Origin: Sphingomonas sp. PL-96
Lineage (GTDB): Bacteria > Pseudomonadota > Alphaproteobacteria > Sphingomonadales > Sphingomonadaceae
DNA: 64,000 nt
Direction of reading: 5' to 3'
Assembly (NCBI RefSeq): GCF_020707215.1
Contig: NZ_JAJFET010000004.1
Location: 247,458-311,457, forward strand
Made by a program: the position numbers and the translations under genes. Under the pieces are notes generated by a model that was given only the letters and a program-made list of their open reading frames with translations, was not told where the DNA came from and did not search any database. Below are positions 9,496 to 18,958 of the stretch, piece by piece (position 1 is the stretch's first letter; each line of letters begins with the position of its first letter).

Positions 9496-10770
9496 TCAGA
9501 AGAACGTCTCGATCCGCTCGATGGCCCGATAATCGTCGTCAACGATGAGAAGCGAACGCCACTTGTCGAAGGTCAGGCACGGGTGCGAGATGTCAAAGCC
9601 GATCAGGTCGCCGACGCGCAAAGCATCGTCGGGCGCGATCGAAAGATAGGCATGCTGGTCCATCATGCCGGTTACCGCCCAGTGCCCGGGCACATCTTCC
9701 GGCTGCCTGTCACGGCCGGGACGGAAATGGCGGATCGGTATGGGATAGCCCGCATCGAAAGCGACGTCGCGCTTCCCCAGCGCCACCACCGCGCGTGTCG
9801 CGTCGGGGATCGACTGAACGCATGCCCATAGCTGCAGGGCAGGCAGCAATCCCTCTCGCATGCTCGCGGCGATGGGGTTGCGCGCGAGGATCGCATCCTG
9901 GGACGCACGATAGATGCCGGCATCATGCGTCAGATAGCAACCGGGCCGCAGCACCGCTTCCACCCCGAGCGCCGGATCCAATCGCGCAAACGCATCGGCG
10001 ACGAGATCGTACCAGGCCGAACCCGCGCCCGACAGGATCGCCGGCGTGCGACCAAAGCGCCCGGCCCGCGCCAGTTCCTCGGTGACCGCGACTGCGCGGA
10101 TCAGGAACCGGCGGATTTCCTGCTCGTCCGAAAGCACGCCTTCGTACAATTCCACGCCCGCCAATCGAACATGCGGATGCCAGGCGGCGATCGCATCGAG
10201 CACCGCGGCCTGGGCGGCCTCGGTACGAACGCCCGTCCGAAACCCGGGCTGGTCTGGCTCGGGGGCAAGTTCCAGCAGCACATCAATGGTCAGCCCGCGA
10301 TCGCGCATGGCCTGGCCGAGGAGCGCCACTCCGTCCGATGAGTCCACAAGGCAAAAGAACTCGAAGGACGACGCCTCGAGCAGGTCCGCGACCAGGTCGA
10401 TGTTGGCGCGGCCGACAAGTTGGTTCGCCATCAGCACGCGACCGATACCGTTCGCGGCCGCCACCGCCGCCTGCTGTGCCGTCGCGACGGTGATGCCCCA
10501 GGCACCCCGCTCCATCTGCCGGCGGAACAATGCCGGCGCCATCGTGGTCTTGCCGTGCGGCGCCAGCCGGAGCCCGTATCGATCTACAAACCGCTGCATC
10601 CAGTCGAGGTTATGCCGCATCGCGGAGCCGATCAGGACAGCGGCCGGCAACGTCACTTCGCCCTGCAACAGTCCCGGGTGGGCGTTTCCTGCCACCGCGT
10701 GCGCCTTGTCCAGCGGATCTCCCGCCAGCCCCATGGTTGCGCCCAACGTAACTTCCTTGCCAAAACCCAT
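9496..10770 (-). CDS. PLP-dependent D-serine dehydratase-like enzyme (fold type III)
   Basis: A 424-aa protein with an alanine-racemase-type N-terminal PLP barrel and a D-serine dehydratase-type C-terminal domain. The PLP lysine is K74 in APHGKTTM. The HxC zinc pair is H396 and C398 in ISHPCLTF. Relatives (D-serine dehydratase, D-threonine aldolase, D-threo-3-hydroxyaspartate dehydratase) act on D-hydroxy-amino acids; the exact reaction is not determined. There is no signal peptide, so it is cytoplasmic. The start is either ATG 10770 or ATG 10734 (MGLAGDPLDK). It diverges from the D-aminoacylase, RidA and GntP genes, which fits D-amino-acid breakdown to a keto acid and ammonia. Confidence 0.85.
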   Translation of the reverse strand: MGFGKEVTLGATMGLAGDPLDKAHAVAGNAHPGLLQGEVTLPAAVLIGSAMRHNLDWMQRFVDRYGLRLAPHGKTTMAPALFRRQMERGAWGITVATAQQAAVAAANGIGRVLMANQLVGRANIDLVADLLEASSFEFFCLVDSSDGVALLGQAMRDRGLTIDVLLELAPEPDQPGFRTGVRTEAAQAAVLDAIAAWHPHVRLAGVELYEGVLSDEQEIRRFLIRAVAVTEELARAGRFGRTPAILSGAGSAWYDLVADAFARLDPALGVEAVLRPGCYLTHDAGIYRASQDAILARNPIAASMREGLLPALQLWACVQSIPDATRAVVALGKRDVAFDAGYPIPIRHFRPGRDRQPEDVPGHWAVTGMMDQHAYLSIAPDDALRVGDLIGFDISHPCLTFDKWRSLLIVDDDYRAIERIETFF

Positions 10771-10804
10771 TGCGGTACACCCAATATATTACCAGTATCG
10801 TTGG

Positions 10805-12289
10805 ATGAAAGCGGCTTTGCTATCCTCCGCGAACACGATCATCGCCGGTGGCATCGTCATCGACGGCAGCGGAACACCCGGAAACATCTTGGATGTGGTG
10901 GTTCGGGACGGAGTAATCGCCGACATCGTGCCGGCAGGATCGGCGACCGGCGCAGAGCGGGTCGATGCGACGGGGCTCACGCTCGCTCCCGGCTTCATCG
11001 ATGCACACACGCATGATGACTTGGTCGTGATCGAAGCGCCCGAGATGACGCCGAAGATAAGCCAGGGCGTGACCACGGTGGTTGTGGGGAATTGCGGCAT
11101 CAGCGCAGGCGCCGGCCTGATGGCGCCCGGCCAATCGCCTCCCGATCCGCTTGCCTTGCTGGGGCCGGCAGATCAGTTCCGGTATCGCCGCTTCGCCGAC
11201 TGGGCGGATGCCGTCGAGGCAGCGCAGCCGTCGGTCAATGTCGCCGCGCTGGTCGGGCATACGGCGCTGCGCGTCGCGCAGCTCGATCGGCTCGATCGTC
11301 CCGCGGCAAAGGCGGAAGTCGCTGCGATGTGCGAGCAGCTTCGGGACGCGATGGCAGCGGGCGCGCTGGGGCTGTCGACGGGGCTGGCCTATCGCAACGC
11401 CGCGGCCGCGCCGACGGACGAGGTGCTGGCACTTGCCGAGGTGCTGCGCGAATCCGGGGGTGTGTATGCAACGCACCTGCGGGACGAGACGGCCGGAATA
11501 CTTGGCGCACTGGACGAGGCATTTGCAATCGGGCGCAGGGCGGAGCAGCCGGTCGTGGTGTCGCACCTGAAATGCGCCGGAGCAAGCAACTACGGCCGCA
11601 GCCACGAGGTGCTCGCCTCCCTGGAACGCGCCGCGGACGGGCAGCCGGTCGGCTGCGACTGCTATCCCTACACCGCCAGTTCCTCGACGCTGGACCTGAA
11701 GCAGGTCGTACCGGAAACCCCGATCCTGATCACCTGGTCGGAGTCGGAGCCGGAGCAGGCGGGGCGCATGCTGGCCGATATCGCCGTCGATTGGCGCACG
11801 GACATCGTGTCGGCAGCACGGCGGCTTCAGCCTGCCGGTGCGGTCTACCACTGCATGGCGGATGCCGATGTCGAACGCATCCTGGCGCACCCGCTGACCA
11901 TGATCGGGTCGGATGGCCTGCCCGTGGATCCGCTTCCCCACCCACGGCTGTGGGGTGCTTTCCCGAGGGTGCTCGGACACTATGTTCGCGAGCGGCAGCT
12001 GTTTCCCCTGGAGACGGCAGTGCGAAAGATGACCGGCCTTGCAGCGGATCGTTTCGGCCTGACCGGGCGTGGGTACATCCGCAAGGGCTATGCCGCGGAC
12101 CTTGTCCTGTTCGACGCGGCGCAGATCGCCGACCGCGCGACCTTTTCCGATCCGACACGCCCGGCCGCCGGCCTGCGCGGCGTGTGGGTCAACGGAGTCC
12201 GCACCCTGTCTGAGGACGGCACGGTGCGCGCACGCGCAGGCCGGATGCTGCGCCGCAATTCCAATCAACAACAGGGAATCCCCGGATGA
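10805..12289 (+). CDS. N-acyl-D-amino-acid deacylase (D-aminoacylase)
   Basis: A 494-aa amidohydrolase with the family's opening beta-domain (IAGGIVIDGSGTPG) and metal site HTHDD (H68, H70). The segments VVVGNCGIS and SHLKCAG are also typical of D-aminoacylases. These enzymes remove acyl groups from N-acyl-D-amino acids in the cytoplasm. ATG 10805 has only a weak ribosome site, and the gap to the divergent PLP gene is just 34 nt. The stop overlaps the RidA start by 4 nt (ATGA), so RidA and the GntP permease form an operon with it. The product would feed the PLP enzyme next door. Confidence 0.88.
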   Translation: MKAALLSSANTIIAGGIVIDGSGTPGNILDVVVRDGVIADIVPAGSATGAERVDATGLTLAPGFIDAHTHDDLVVIEAPEMTPKISQGVTTVVVGNCGISAGAGLMAPGQSPPDPLALLGPADQFRYRRFADWADAVEAAQPSVNVAALVGHTALRVAQLDRLDRPAAKAEVAAMCEQLRDAMAAGALGLSTGLAYRNAAAAPTDEVLALAEVLRESGGVYATHLRDETAGILGALDEAFAIGRRAEQPVVVSHLKCAGASNYGRSHEVLASLERAADGQPVGCDCYPYTASSSTLDLKQVVPETPILITWSESEPEQAGRMLADIAVDWRTDIVSAARRLQPAGAVYHCMADADVERILAHPLTMIGSDGLPVDPLPHPRLWGAFPRVLGHYVRERQLFPLETAVRKMTGLAADRFGLTGRGYIRKGYAADLVLFDAAQIADRATFSDPTRPAAGLRGVWVNGVRTLSEDGTVRARAGRMLRRNSNQQQGIPG

Positions 12290-12690
12290 CGGAAGCAAGG
12301 CAGTTGAAGCGATACGGCGTCGAAGGCGGCAAAGGGACCGGTGGCCAGCACCTGCCGTTCGCCCGCGCGGTGGAAGCCGACGGCTTCCTCTACGTCTCGG
12401 GCCAGACGCCGATGGTGAATGGCGAGGTGGTCGAGGGCGGCATCGTCACCCAGACCCACCAGGCGATCCGCAACGTCCTCGCGATCCTGGAAGAGGCTGG
12501 CTATGGTCCCGAGGACGTGGTCCGCTGCGGCGTGTGGCTGGACGATCCGCGCGACTTCATGTCGTTCAACCGCGTCTTCATGGAATATTTCGGCGCCAAC
12601 CCGCCCGCCCGCGCCTGCGTCGTGTCCAGCATGGTGATCGACTGCAAGGTCGAGGTGGACTGCATCGCCTGGAAGCGGCGGGAAGCGTGA
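12286..12690 (+). CDS. RidA-family protein (imine/enamine deaminase)
   Basis: A 134-aa protein of usual RidA (YjgF/UK114) length, with FLYVSGQTP, THQAIRNVLAILEEAG and PARACVV blocks. RidA proteins hydrolyse reactive enamines and imines made by PLP-dependent dehydratases. That makes sense here beside a D-serine dehydratase-like enzyme, whose reaction releases such an intermediate. It overlaps the D-aminoacylase stop by 4 nt and the permease start by 4 nt (GTGA), indicating translational coupling. The family assignment is firm; the specific substrate is inferred. Confidence 0.9.
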   Translation: MTEARQLKRYGVEGGKGTGGQHLPFARAVEADGFLYVSGQTPMVNGEVVEGGIVTQTHQAIRNVLAILEEAGYGPEDVVRCGVWLDDPRDFMSFNRVFMEYFGANPPARACVVSSMVIDCKVEVDCIAWKRREA

Positions 12691-14054
12691 TCGCCAGCCC
12701 CGGTCCCTGGCTCTCGGGGCCGGGGCTTCTTGGCGCTGCGGGAGCCGCGGTTCTGGTCCTGATCCTGCTGATCGCGTGGGTCCGGTTGAACCCGTTCGTT
12801 GCCCTGGTGCTGGTCTCCCTTGTGCTAGGCTTGGTCGTCGGGATCCCGCCCGCAGACGTAGTGGGTGCCTTTGAAAAGGGCGTCGGCAACACGCTTGGTC
12901 ACATTGCGCTGGTGGTCGGCCTTGGGACAATCCTGGGCAAGATGATGATCGAGTCCGGTGGCGCCGCGGTTATCGCCGACCGGCTGATCGGCGCGTTCGG
13001 ACCAAGGCGCACCGACTGGGCGATGATGAGCGTCGCGCTGCTGGTCGGCCTGCCCGTCTTCTTCGAAGTCGGCTTTGTGCTGCTGGTGCCGATCGTCCTG
13101 TCTGCGGCGCGGCGTACGGGGCTGCCGCTGATCCGTGCGGGGCTGCCGATGGCGGCGGGCCTGTCCGTGGTGCACGCACTCGTTCCCCCGCATCCGGCCG
13201 CGCTTTTGGCAGTGACCGCCTACGGCGCGGACATCGGCCTCACCATCCTCTACGCCCTCTTGATCGGCATCCCGAGCGCGATCCTGGCCGGGCCGTTGCT
13301 CGCGCGTGTGGTGGCCAAGCATGTCAGCAGCGGCCTGGATACGGAACACGAGCCGGTCTCCTCCGCCCCCACCGCTCGGACCGGACCGCCGCCCGGTTTC
13401 GGCATCACGCTGTCGACCTTGCTGCTGCCGGTGGCGCTGATGCTGCTGGGCGCCGCCGCACCGCTGCTCGCGCCCGCAGGATCGGTGCCGTTCACCGCAT
13501 TGCGGTTCGTGGGCAACTCGGTCGTGGCGCTGCTGATCGCCTCGCTGGTCAGCTTCTGGACGCTGGGTCTGGCCCGCGGATTGAACCGGGAGACGATCCT
13601 GCGCTTCTGCAACGAAAGCCTGGCGCCCACCGCGGTCATCACGCTGGTGGTCGGCGGCGGCGCCGGCTTCGGTCGCATCCTGCTCGACGGTGGCGTGTCG
13701 GGGGTGCTGATCGATACGGCCAGCTCGTTCCAGGTGCCGCTGCTCCTGCTGGGCTGGTCGGTCGCGGCGCTGCTGCGGATCGCCACCGGTTCGGCCACCG
13801 TGGCGATGGCGACCGCCTCCGGTATCGTCGCGCCGCTTGCCCATGCCAGCCCGCATGTCAGTGCCGAGCTGCTGGTGATCGCGACCGGCGCGGGCTCGGT
13901 CGTGCTGTCGCACGTCAACGACGGGGGCTTCTGGCTGGTGAAGGAATATTTCGGCCTTTCGGTCGGCGACACGCTGAAGAGCTGGACCGTGTGCGAAACG
14001 ATCATCTCGATCGCGGCGCTCCTGGGAGCGTGTCTCGCCTCGGCCCTGATCTGA
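12687..14054 (+). CDS. GntP-family permease
   Basis: A 455-aa inner-membrane protein with about a dozen hydrophobic segments. The GntP pattern is clear: GLGTILGKMMIESGGA, LVGLPVFFEVGFVLLVPIV and, near the end, VLSHVNDGGFWLVKEYF. GntP proteins are proton symporters for gluconate and related acids, and the family includes the D-serine permease DsdX. The gene starts with GTG 12687, overlapping the RidA stop by 4 nt. With D-aminoacylase, RidA and the PLP enzyme, a role in uptake of a D-amino acid or N-acyl derivative is more likely than gluconate, but that is inference. Confidence 0.92.
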   Translation: MIASPGPWLSGPGLLGAAGAAVLVLILLIAWVRLNPFVALVLVSLVLGLVVGIPPADVVGAFEKGVGNTLGHIALVVGLGTILGKMMIESGGAAVIADRLIGAFGPRRTDWAMMSVALLVGLPVFFEVGFVLLVPIVLSAARRTGLPLIRAGLPMAAGLSVVHALVPPHPAALLAVTAYGADIGLTILYALLIGIPSAILAGPLLARVVAKHVSSGLDTEHEPVSSAPTARTGPPPGFGITLSTLLLPVALMLLGAAAPLLAPAGSVPFTALRFVGNSVVALLIASLVSFWTLGLARGLNRETILRFCNESLAPTAVITLVVGGGAGFGRILLDGGVSGVLIDTASSFQVPLLLLGWSVAALLRIATGSATVAMATASGIVAPLAHASPHVSAELLVIATGAGSVVLSHVNDGGFWLVKEYFGLSVGDTLKSWTVCETIISIAALLGACLASALI

Positions 14055-14086
14055 GACACCGCCCTTGGAGGTATGCTTTGGTGCTG

Positions 14087-14116
14087 TTGACACTAAAGCC
14101 AGAGCAGGACATTTTG
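14087..14116 (+). promoter_or_regulatory. Possible sigma-70 promoter for TBDR
   Basis: A consensus TTGACA at 14087-14092 is followed 17 nt later by CATTTT, within an AT-rich patch upstream of the receptor gene. The -10 match is poor, so this is tentative. Confidence 0.3.
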
Positions 14117-14176
14117 TAATCAAATAATAAGAAACACGTCCGCGGGAAGATCCAGATTTCAAACGGGGGACTTGCC

Positions 14177-17100
14177 GTGAAATCCATCTGTTCGCTTCTG
14201 CTCTCCACCTCGGCACTGCTTGCACCCGGCATTGCATGCGCCCAGACAACATTCGACCAAAGCCAGACAACACCGGCGCCTGCCGCACCGGCCGTCGCCG
14301 CACGGCAGGCAACTGAACCTGAACCGGCCAGCCAGGACGCTCCGACAGCTTCAGTCGAAGAGGCTGCTGCGCCAACCGGCGACATCACGGTTACCGGATC
14401 CCGATTGGCTTCAACCGGCTATTCGCAGCCGACCCCGACGACAACCGTCAGCCGGGATGACCTCGACAAACTGGCCCAGCCCAACATCTTTCAGGCGATC
14501 CGCCTCCTGCCGGCGTTGCAAGGCAGCTCTGGCCGGCAGACGCGCGGCAACAGCACCAGCAGTGGGCAACAAGGCCTGAGTTCGTTCGCGCTGCGTGGCT
14601 TGGGCGAGTTGCGGACGCTGACGTTGCTTGACGGGCAGCGCGTCACGCCAGCCAACTTCATCGGTGTCCCGGACATCAGCCAGTTTCCGCAACTTCTCGT
14701 CGAACGCGTGGATGTGGTGACGGGCGGCGCGTCCGCCTCCTATGGCTCGGACGCCGTCGGCGGCGTCGTCAACTTCGTCACCAACAAGCGTTTCGAAGGC
14801 ATACGCGCCAACCTACAGACCGGCATCACGACCTATGGCGATGACGAGAACGTCACTGCGCAGCTCGCCTGGGGCGGCGGCTCCGCAGACGGCAGGCTGC
14901 ACGTCCAGGTCAGCGGCGAATACAGCTTCGAAGGGGGAACCCCCGCCGGCGAGTTCGGCGTTTCGGGCGGCGTAAACGGGCGCGACTGGTACAGCGCGCC
15001 AGCCTTTCTCGGGCGCACCAATGCAGCCACCGTGGACGGCCTTCCGCGCTATACGCTGATCGAAAACGCACAGCCCTTTCAATACGCGAAGTACGGGCTG
15101 ATCACGAGCGGGCCGCTTCAAGGAACCGCGTTCGGCGCCAATGGAACGCCCTACCAGTTCCAATATGGATCGGGTGGCCAGCCCCTGGGCAATGGCCAAG
15201 TAACGGGCTGCTTCAATCCGTTCTGCGTCGGCGGCGACCTCAGCGCCCAGATCGGGGAGTCCCCCAGCCTTGCCAGCCGGCTCGAACGCTCGGTCGGCTA
15301 TGGCAGGATCGGCTATGACATTGCCGATGGCGTGGAATTGTTCGCGACGGCAACGCTTGCCCGCGTGCGCTCGCGCAACTTCCCCAATCGCGGCGCTGAG
15401 CGGATCGGTCTGACGATCCAGTGCGACAACGCCTTTCTACCGACTTCGATACGTGACGCCTGCGCGGCAAACGGCATCACCAGTTTCCAGTTCGGCACCG
15501 TCACCGGTCAGTTCAAGGACCCCATCACGGTGAACACCCGCCGCGATCAGCAGCGGTACGTGCTGGGTGTCGATGGTCGGATGACGATCGCCGGGACCGA
15601 GTGGCGCTACAACGCCTATGGTGCGCATGGCGTCAGCACCATCGCGGTGGACGTCAGCAACATCTCGCTCCAGCCCCACTTCAACGCCGCGATCGACGCC
15701 ATCGCCCAGCCGGACGGTACGATCGTCTGCCGCAGTGCCAGTGCACGGGCTTCGGGCTGCGTGCCCTTCAATCCGTTCGGCGACGTCACCAACAGCGACG
15801 CTGCCTACGCCTATGTGATGCCCGAGAATGGCCCGCGCCAGCGTTCACGCCAGGAGCAGAACGTCGTCAACTTCAACCTGACCGGTGAGCCTTTCTCCTC
15901 TTGGGCGGGCCCGGTTGCCATCGCGGTCGGCATTGAGGGACGCGAGGAGATCTATCGCACGGTCTCCGATCCCTATGGCAATGGGGTGAGCGCGGAAACG
16001 CCCAATTCCGAACTGTATCCGGCCGACCCGCTGCTCAACACCGCGATCGGCAACAACTGGTATGCAGGCAACTACAAGGCGGGGCACGGGCGCTACGGCG
16101 TCAAGGAAGCCTATCTGGAAATCAACTTCCCGTTTCTGAAATCCGATGTCCTGGGCGAAGCCAACATCAACGGCGCTTTCCGTCTTACGGACTATACCAC
16201 CTCGGGCACGGTCGAGGCTTGGAAGCTGGGCGGTGTCTGGAAGACTCCGTTGGATGGCTTGCGCCTCCGCGCGGTGACCTCACGCGACGTGCGCGCGCCG
16301 AATTTGAGCGAGTTGTTCGCGGCGCAGATCGTGACCAACTCGACGGTCCTGTACCAGGGCAATGTGATCAACATCCAGAACCGGGTTGCCGGCAACACCG
16401 ATCTGGATCCGGAAATCGGCCGCAGCACGGAAGTGGGTGTGGTCTATGCCGAGCCGAGCTGGCTGCCTGGCTTTGCCGTCTCCGTCGATTACTACGACAT
16501 CAAGATCAAGGACGCGATCATCTCGCTTGGCGCGCAGCAGATCGTCGATCTGTGCGAGACCGGCGCGCAGGACCAGTGCGCTGCAACGCTGCTCAACAGC
16601 CCGATCCCAGGTGCCAATTATGTCCAGGTGACGGCGTTCAACGCGGCCAGCATCCGGACCAAGGGCCTGGATCTGGAAGCGTCCTATCGCATACCCTTGT
16701 CGGGCATCGGCCTGCCGGGCCGGCTCACGGTGCGCGGCCTGGCCACGCGCGTGTTCGAACTGCTGACGACCTCGGACGTCGTCGGTGCGATCCCGATCGA
16801 CACCGCGGGTGTGAACAGCGGCACGACACCTGACTGGAAGGGTCTGGTGACGCAAAGCTGGGATACCGACGACTTCAACTTCACGCTGACCGAGCGGTTC
16901 ATCAGCGACGGCGTTTATTCGAACGAATGGATCGAGTGCCAGACCAACTGCCCGGTTTCTACCAACAACAACCCCACCGTGAACGATAACACGATGCCCG
17001 GCGCCTTCTATGTGGACGTCGGAGGCAGCTACAACATGACCAGCCAGGTCAGCGCCTATTTCCGGGTGGACAACTTGTTCGACAAGGACCCGGTGGCGGC

Positions 17101-17191
17101 ACCATCGACGGGCGTCAGCCCGGGTGTGAACTCCCTGCTATACGACGTGCTTGGGCGAACCTTCCGCCTGGGCGTCCGCGCAAACTTCTGA
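14177..17191 (+). CDS. TonB-dependent receptor
   Basis: A 1004-aa outer-membrane receptor. GTG 14177 follows CGGGGGAC and gives a signal peptide ending after GIACA. A proline/alanine/glutamate-rich spacer precedes the TonB-box-like ITVTGSR. The plug has LRGLGELRTLTLLDGQR and VVTGGASASYGSDAVGGVVN; the barrel ends in Phe. It resembles the receptor at 630-3707 along its length, so the two are paralogues. It follows the D-amino-acid operon with its own upstream region of about 120 nt and a strong terminator behind, so it is probably a single-gene unit. It may bring in the substrate for that module, which is an inference from position. Confidence 0.93.
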   Translation: MKSICSLLLSTSALLAPGIACAQTTFDQSQTTPAPAAPAVAARQATEPEPASQDAPTASVEEAAAPTGDITVTGSRLASTGYSQPTPTTTVSRDDLDKLAQPNIFQAIRLLPALQGSSGRQTRGNSTSSGQQGLSSFALRGLGELRTLTLLDGQRVTPANFIGVPDISQFPQLLVERVDVVTGGASASYGSDAVGGVVNFVTNKRFEGIRANLQTGITTYGDDENVTAQLAWGGGSADGRLHVQVSGEYSFEGGTPAGEFGVSGGVNGRDWYSAPAFLGRTNAATVDGLPRYTLIENAQPFQYAKYGLITSGPLQGTAFGANGTPYQFQYGSGGQPLGNGQVTGCFNPFCVGGDLSAQIGESPSLASRLERSVGYGRIGYDIADGVELFATATLARVRSRNFPNRGAERIGLTIQCDNAFLPTSIRDACAANGITSFQFGTVTGQFKDPITVNTRRDQQRYVLGVDGRMTIAGTEWRYNAYGAHGVSTIAVDVSNISLQPHFNAAIDAIAQPDGTIVCRSASARASGCVPFNPFGDVTNSDAAYAYVMPENGPRQRSRQEQNVVNFNLTGEPFSSWAGPVAIAVGIEGREEIYRTVSDPYGNGVSAETPNSELYPADPLLNTAIGNNWYAGNYKAGHGRYGVKEAYLEINFPFLKSDVLGEANINGAFRLTDYTTSGTVEAWKLGGVWKTPLDGLRLRAVTSRDVRAPNLSELFAAQIVTNSTVLYQGNVINIQNRVAGNTDLDPEIGRSTEVGVVYAEPSWLPGFAVSVDYYDIKIKDAIISLGAQQIVDLCETGAQDQCAATLLNSPIPGANYVQVTAFNAASIRTKGLDLEASYRIPLSGIGLPGRLTVRGLATRVFELLTTSDVVGAIPIDTAGVNSGTTPDWKGLVTQSWDTDDFNFTLTERFISDGVYSNEWIECQTNCPVSTNNNPTVNDNTMPGAFYVDVGGSYNMTSQVSAYFRVDNLFDKDPVAAPSTGVSPGVNSLLYDVLGRTFRLGVRANF

Positions 17192-17196
17192 TGGCC

Positions 17197-17230
17197 GGCA
17201 GCGCCGGCCCTTCAACGGGCCGGCGCTGCC
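17197..17230 (+). terminator. Strong hairpin after TBDR
   Basis: A perfect 14-bp GC-rich inverted repeat (GGCAGCGCCGGCCC and its complement) with a 6-nt loop lies 5 nt after the receptor stop. The convergent sulfatase gene ends at 17347, so it may act in both directions. Confidence 0.75.
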
Positions 17231-17346
17231 GATCCGATGCCTCGTTCGGCAAGGCCTGCCCACCCGCTCGACTTGGCTCCGCGGCAGAGCGACCAGCATG
17301 GATCAGCACCAACGGCCCCACCGACGCGGCCTTGATCGACCGGCAG

Positions 17347-18909
17347 CTAGGTCCGCCGTGGAGCGGGCGGCCGGTAAAAGGAAGCGGGGAAGCTGCCCTG
17401 TCTGCCTCCAGCCGGACTTCGCAGGTCGGCACGAAAGCCCGCATCGGCGCTCAACGGGATCTGCATCCCTTGCGTCTTTTCCAGGATGTCGAACAGCCTG
17501 CCGCTGAGCCATTCCGCCAGATCCTCATGTCCAGGCTGGGCGAGCAGATTGTTGTTCTCCTGCGGGTCTGCGGCGAGATCGTAGAGCTCGTCCAGGTCCC
17601 AGATGCCGTGGAAGTGCATGTACTTGTATCGATCCTCGCGCAGCGCGTGGACAGTCGGCGTCTGGGGGAAGTTGCGCTCCCAATAATATTCGTAGAGCAG
17701 CTCAGCGCGCCACGGAGCCGCAGGGTCGCGCGCCAGCGGCTGCATGTCGGATCCCGCCATGTAGGAGGGCGCCTGCAATCCGGCCGCCGCCAGCAGCGTC
17801 GGTGCGATGTCGATGTTCGCCACCACCTGCTCAATCGTGCTGCCGGGCGCAAACAACGAGGGGCAGCGCATCAGCAACGGCACCCGCATCGACTCCTCAT
17901 AGGCTGCACGCTTGTCGATGAGGCCATGCTCGCCAAACATGAAGCCGTTGTCGCCCATGTAGACGATCAGCGTGTCGTCGAGTTCACCGCGCTGCTCGAG
18001 CAGATCCATGATCCGTGCGATGCCCTCGTCGACCGCGAGCAGCGTCTCCATGTAGCGCTTGTAGTAATCCGCGATGTCGAGCGAGCCGTGATAGGCATAA
18101 TCGACGCCATGCCAGCTGTTGCGCTGGTTCTCGACCCACATGGGCCGGCCAGGCATGCCGGGCTTCATGTTCTCGGGGTAGCGGAACGTCTCCTTGTCAT
18201 AGCGCCCCTTGTGGCGCTCGGCAGGGATGAACTCCGAATGCACCGCCTTGTGCGCGAGGTGCATCATCCAGGGCTTGTTGCGGTCGCGCTTGCCGATCCA
18301 GTCGAGCGCATAGTCGGTCAGTTCGTCGGTGATATAGCCTTTCTGCGGTACCTTGCGGCCGTCGACGTTGAGGCCGTCGGCGCTCGGCAGATAGGTGCCC
18401 TGACCCTTGAAGCTCACCCAATGGTCGAAACCGGGCTGCGGCGCGTCGCCCTCGTTACCCATGTGCCACTTGCCGATGAAGGCGGTGTCATAGCCGGCGC
18501 GCTGCAGATATTGTGGGTAGAAGATCAGCCCGGGCGGGATCGGGTGGTTGTTGTCCACCACCTTGTGCTGGTGCGCGTAGAGTCCGGTGAGGATCGAGGC
18601 GCGCGAGGGCGAGCACAGCGCGGTGGTGACGAACGCGTTGCGGAAGTGCGCGCCCTCGCGGGCCAGCCGGTCGAGCGTCGGCGTGTCGCCAAAAGCCTGC
18701 GCCTTCATGAATCCCATGGCGTCGAACCGATGGTCATCGGTGAGCACGAACAGGATGTTCTTGGGCTTGGTGCCGGGGCGGCGCGCCAGCCGAAGGTCTT
18801 GCGAGGCGGTGCCCTTCGCGGCCTGAGCACCCGCCGCCCAGGAATAAAGCCCGAAGGCGCCGCCGCTGCCGGCCAGCAGAACGCCGCGCCGATCGACTGT
18901 GTCAGCCAT
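17347..18909 (-). CDS. Sulfatase (type I, formylglycine-dependent)
   Basis: A 520-aa exported alkaline-phosphatase-superfamily sulfatase. The start is ATG 18909 (MADTVDRRGV), after a GGAGA site; the RR with hydrophobic stretch suggests a Tat leader. Metal-binding TDDHR lies close to the N terminus. The maturation motif CSPSR begins at C99, the residue converted to formylglycine. Substrate could be a sulfated glycan or a small sulfate ester. It lies 49 nt downstream of the TBDR at 18959-21736 on the same strand, so receptor and sulfatase form a typical import-and-desulfate pair. No sulfatase-maturing enzyme gene is seen in the window. Confidence 0.93.
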   Translation of the reverse strand: MADTVDRRGVLLAGSGGAFGLYSWAAGAQAAKGTASQDLRLARRPGTKPKNILFVLTDDHRFDAMGFMKAQAFGDTPTLDRLAREGAHFRNAFVTTALCSPSRASILTGLYAHQHKVVDNNHPIPPGLIFYPQYLQRAGYDTAFIGKWHMGNEGDAPQPGFDHWVSFKGQGTYLPSADGLNVDGRKVPQKGYITDELTDYALDWIGKRDRNKPWMMHLAHKAVHSEFIPAERHKGRYDKETFRYPENMKPGMPGRPMWVENQRNSWHGVDYAYHGSLDIADYYKRYMETLLAVDEGIARIMDLLEQRGELDDTLIVYMGDNGFMFGEHGLIDKRAAYEESMRVPLLMRCPSLFAPGSTIEQVVANIDIAPTLLAAAGLQAPSYMAGSDMQPLARDPAAPWRAELLYEYYWERNFPQTPTVHALREDRYKYMHFHGIWDLDELYDLAADPQENNNLLAQPGHEDLAEWLSGRLFDILEKTQGMQIPLSADAGFRADLRSPAGGRQGSFPASFYRPPAPRRT

Positions 18910-18958
18910 GCATGTCTCCGTCAGATGGGCCGGCGCTCTGGCCGGCCGAGGCTGGTCG

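Noticed and set aside
12825..14375. 516-codon minus-strand open frame opposite the GntP gene
   Set aside because: The predicted protein is low-complexity Arg/Gln/His, typical of antisense reading of a hydrophobic membrane protein.
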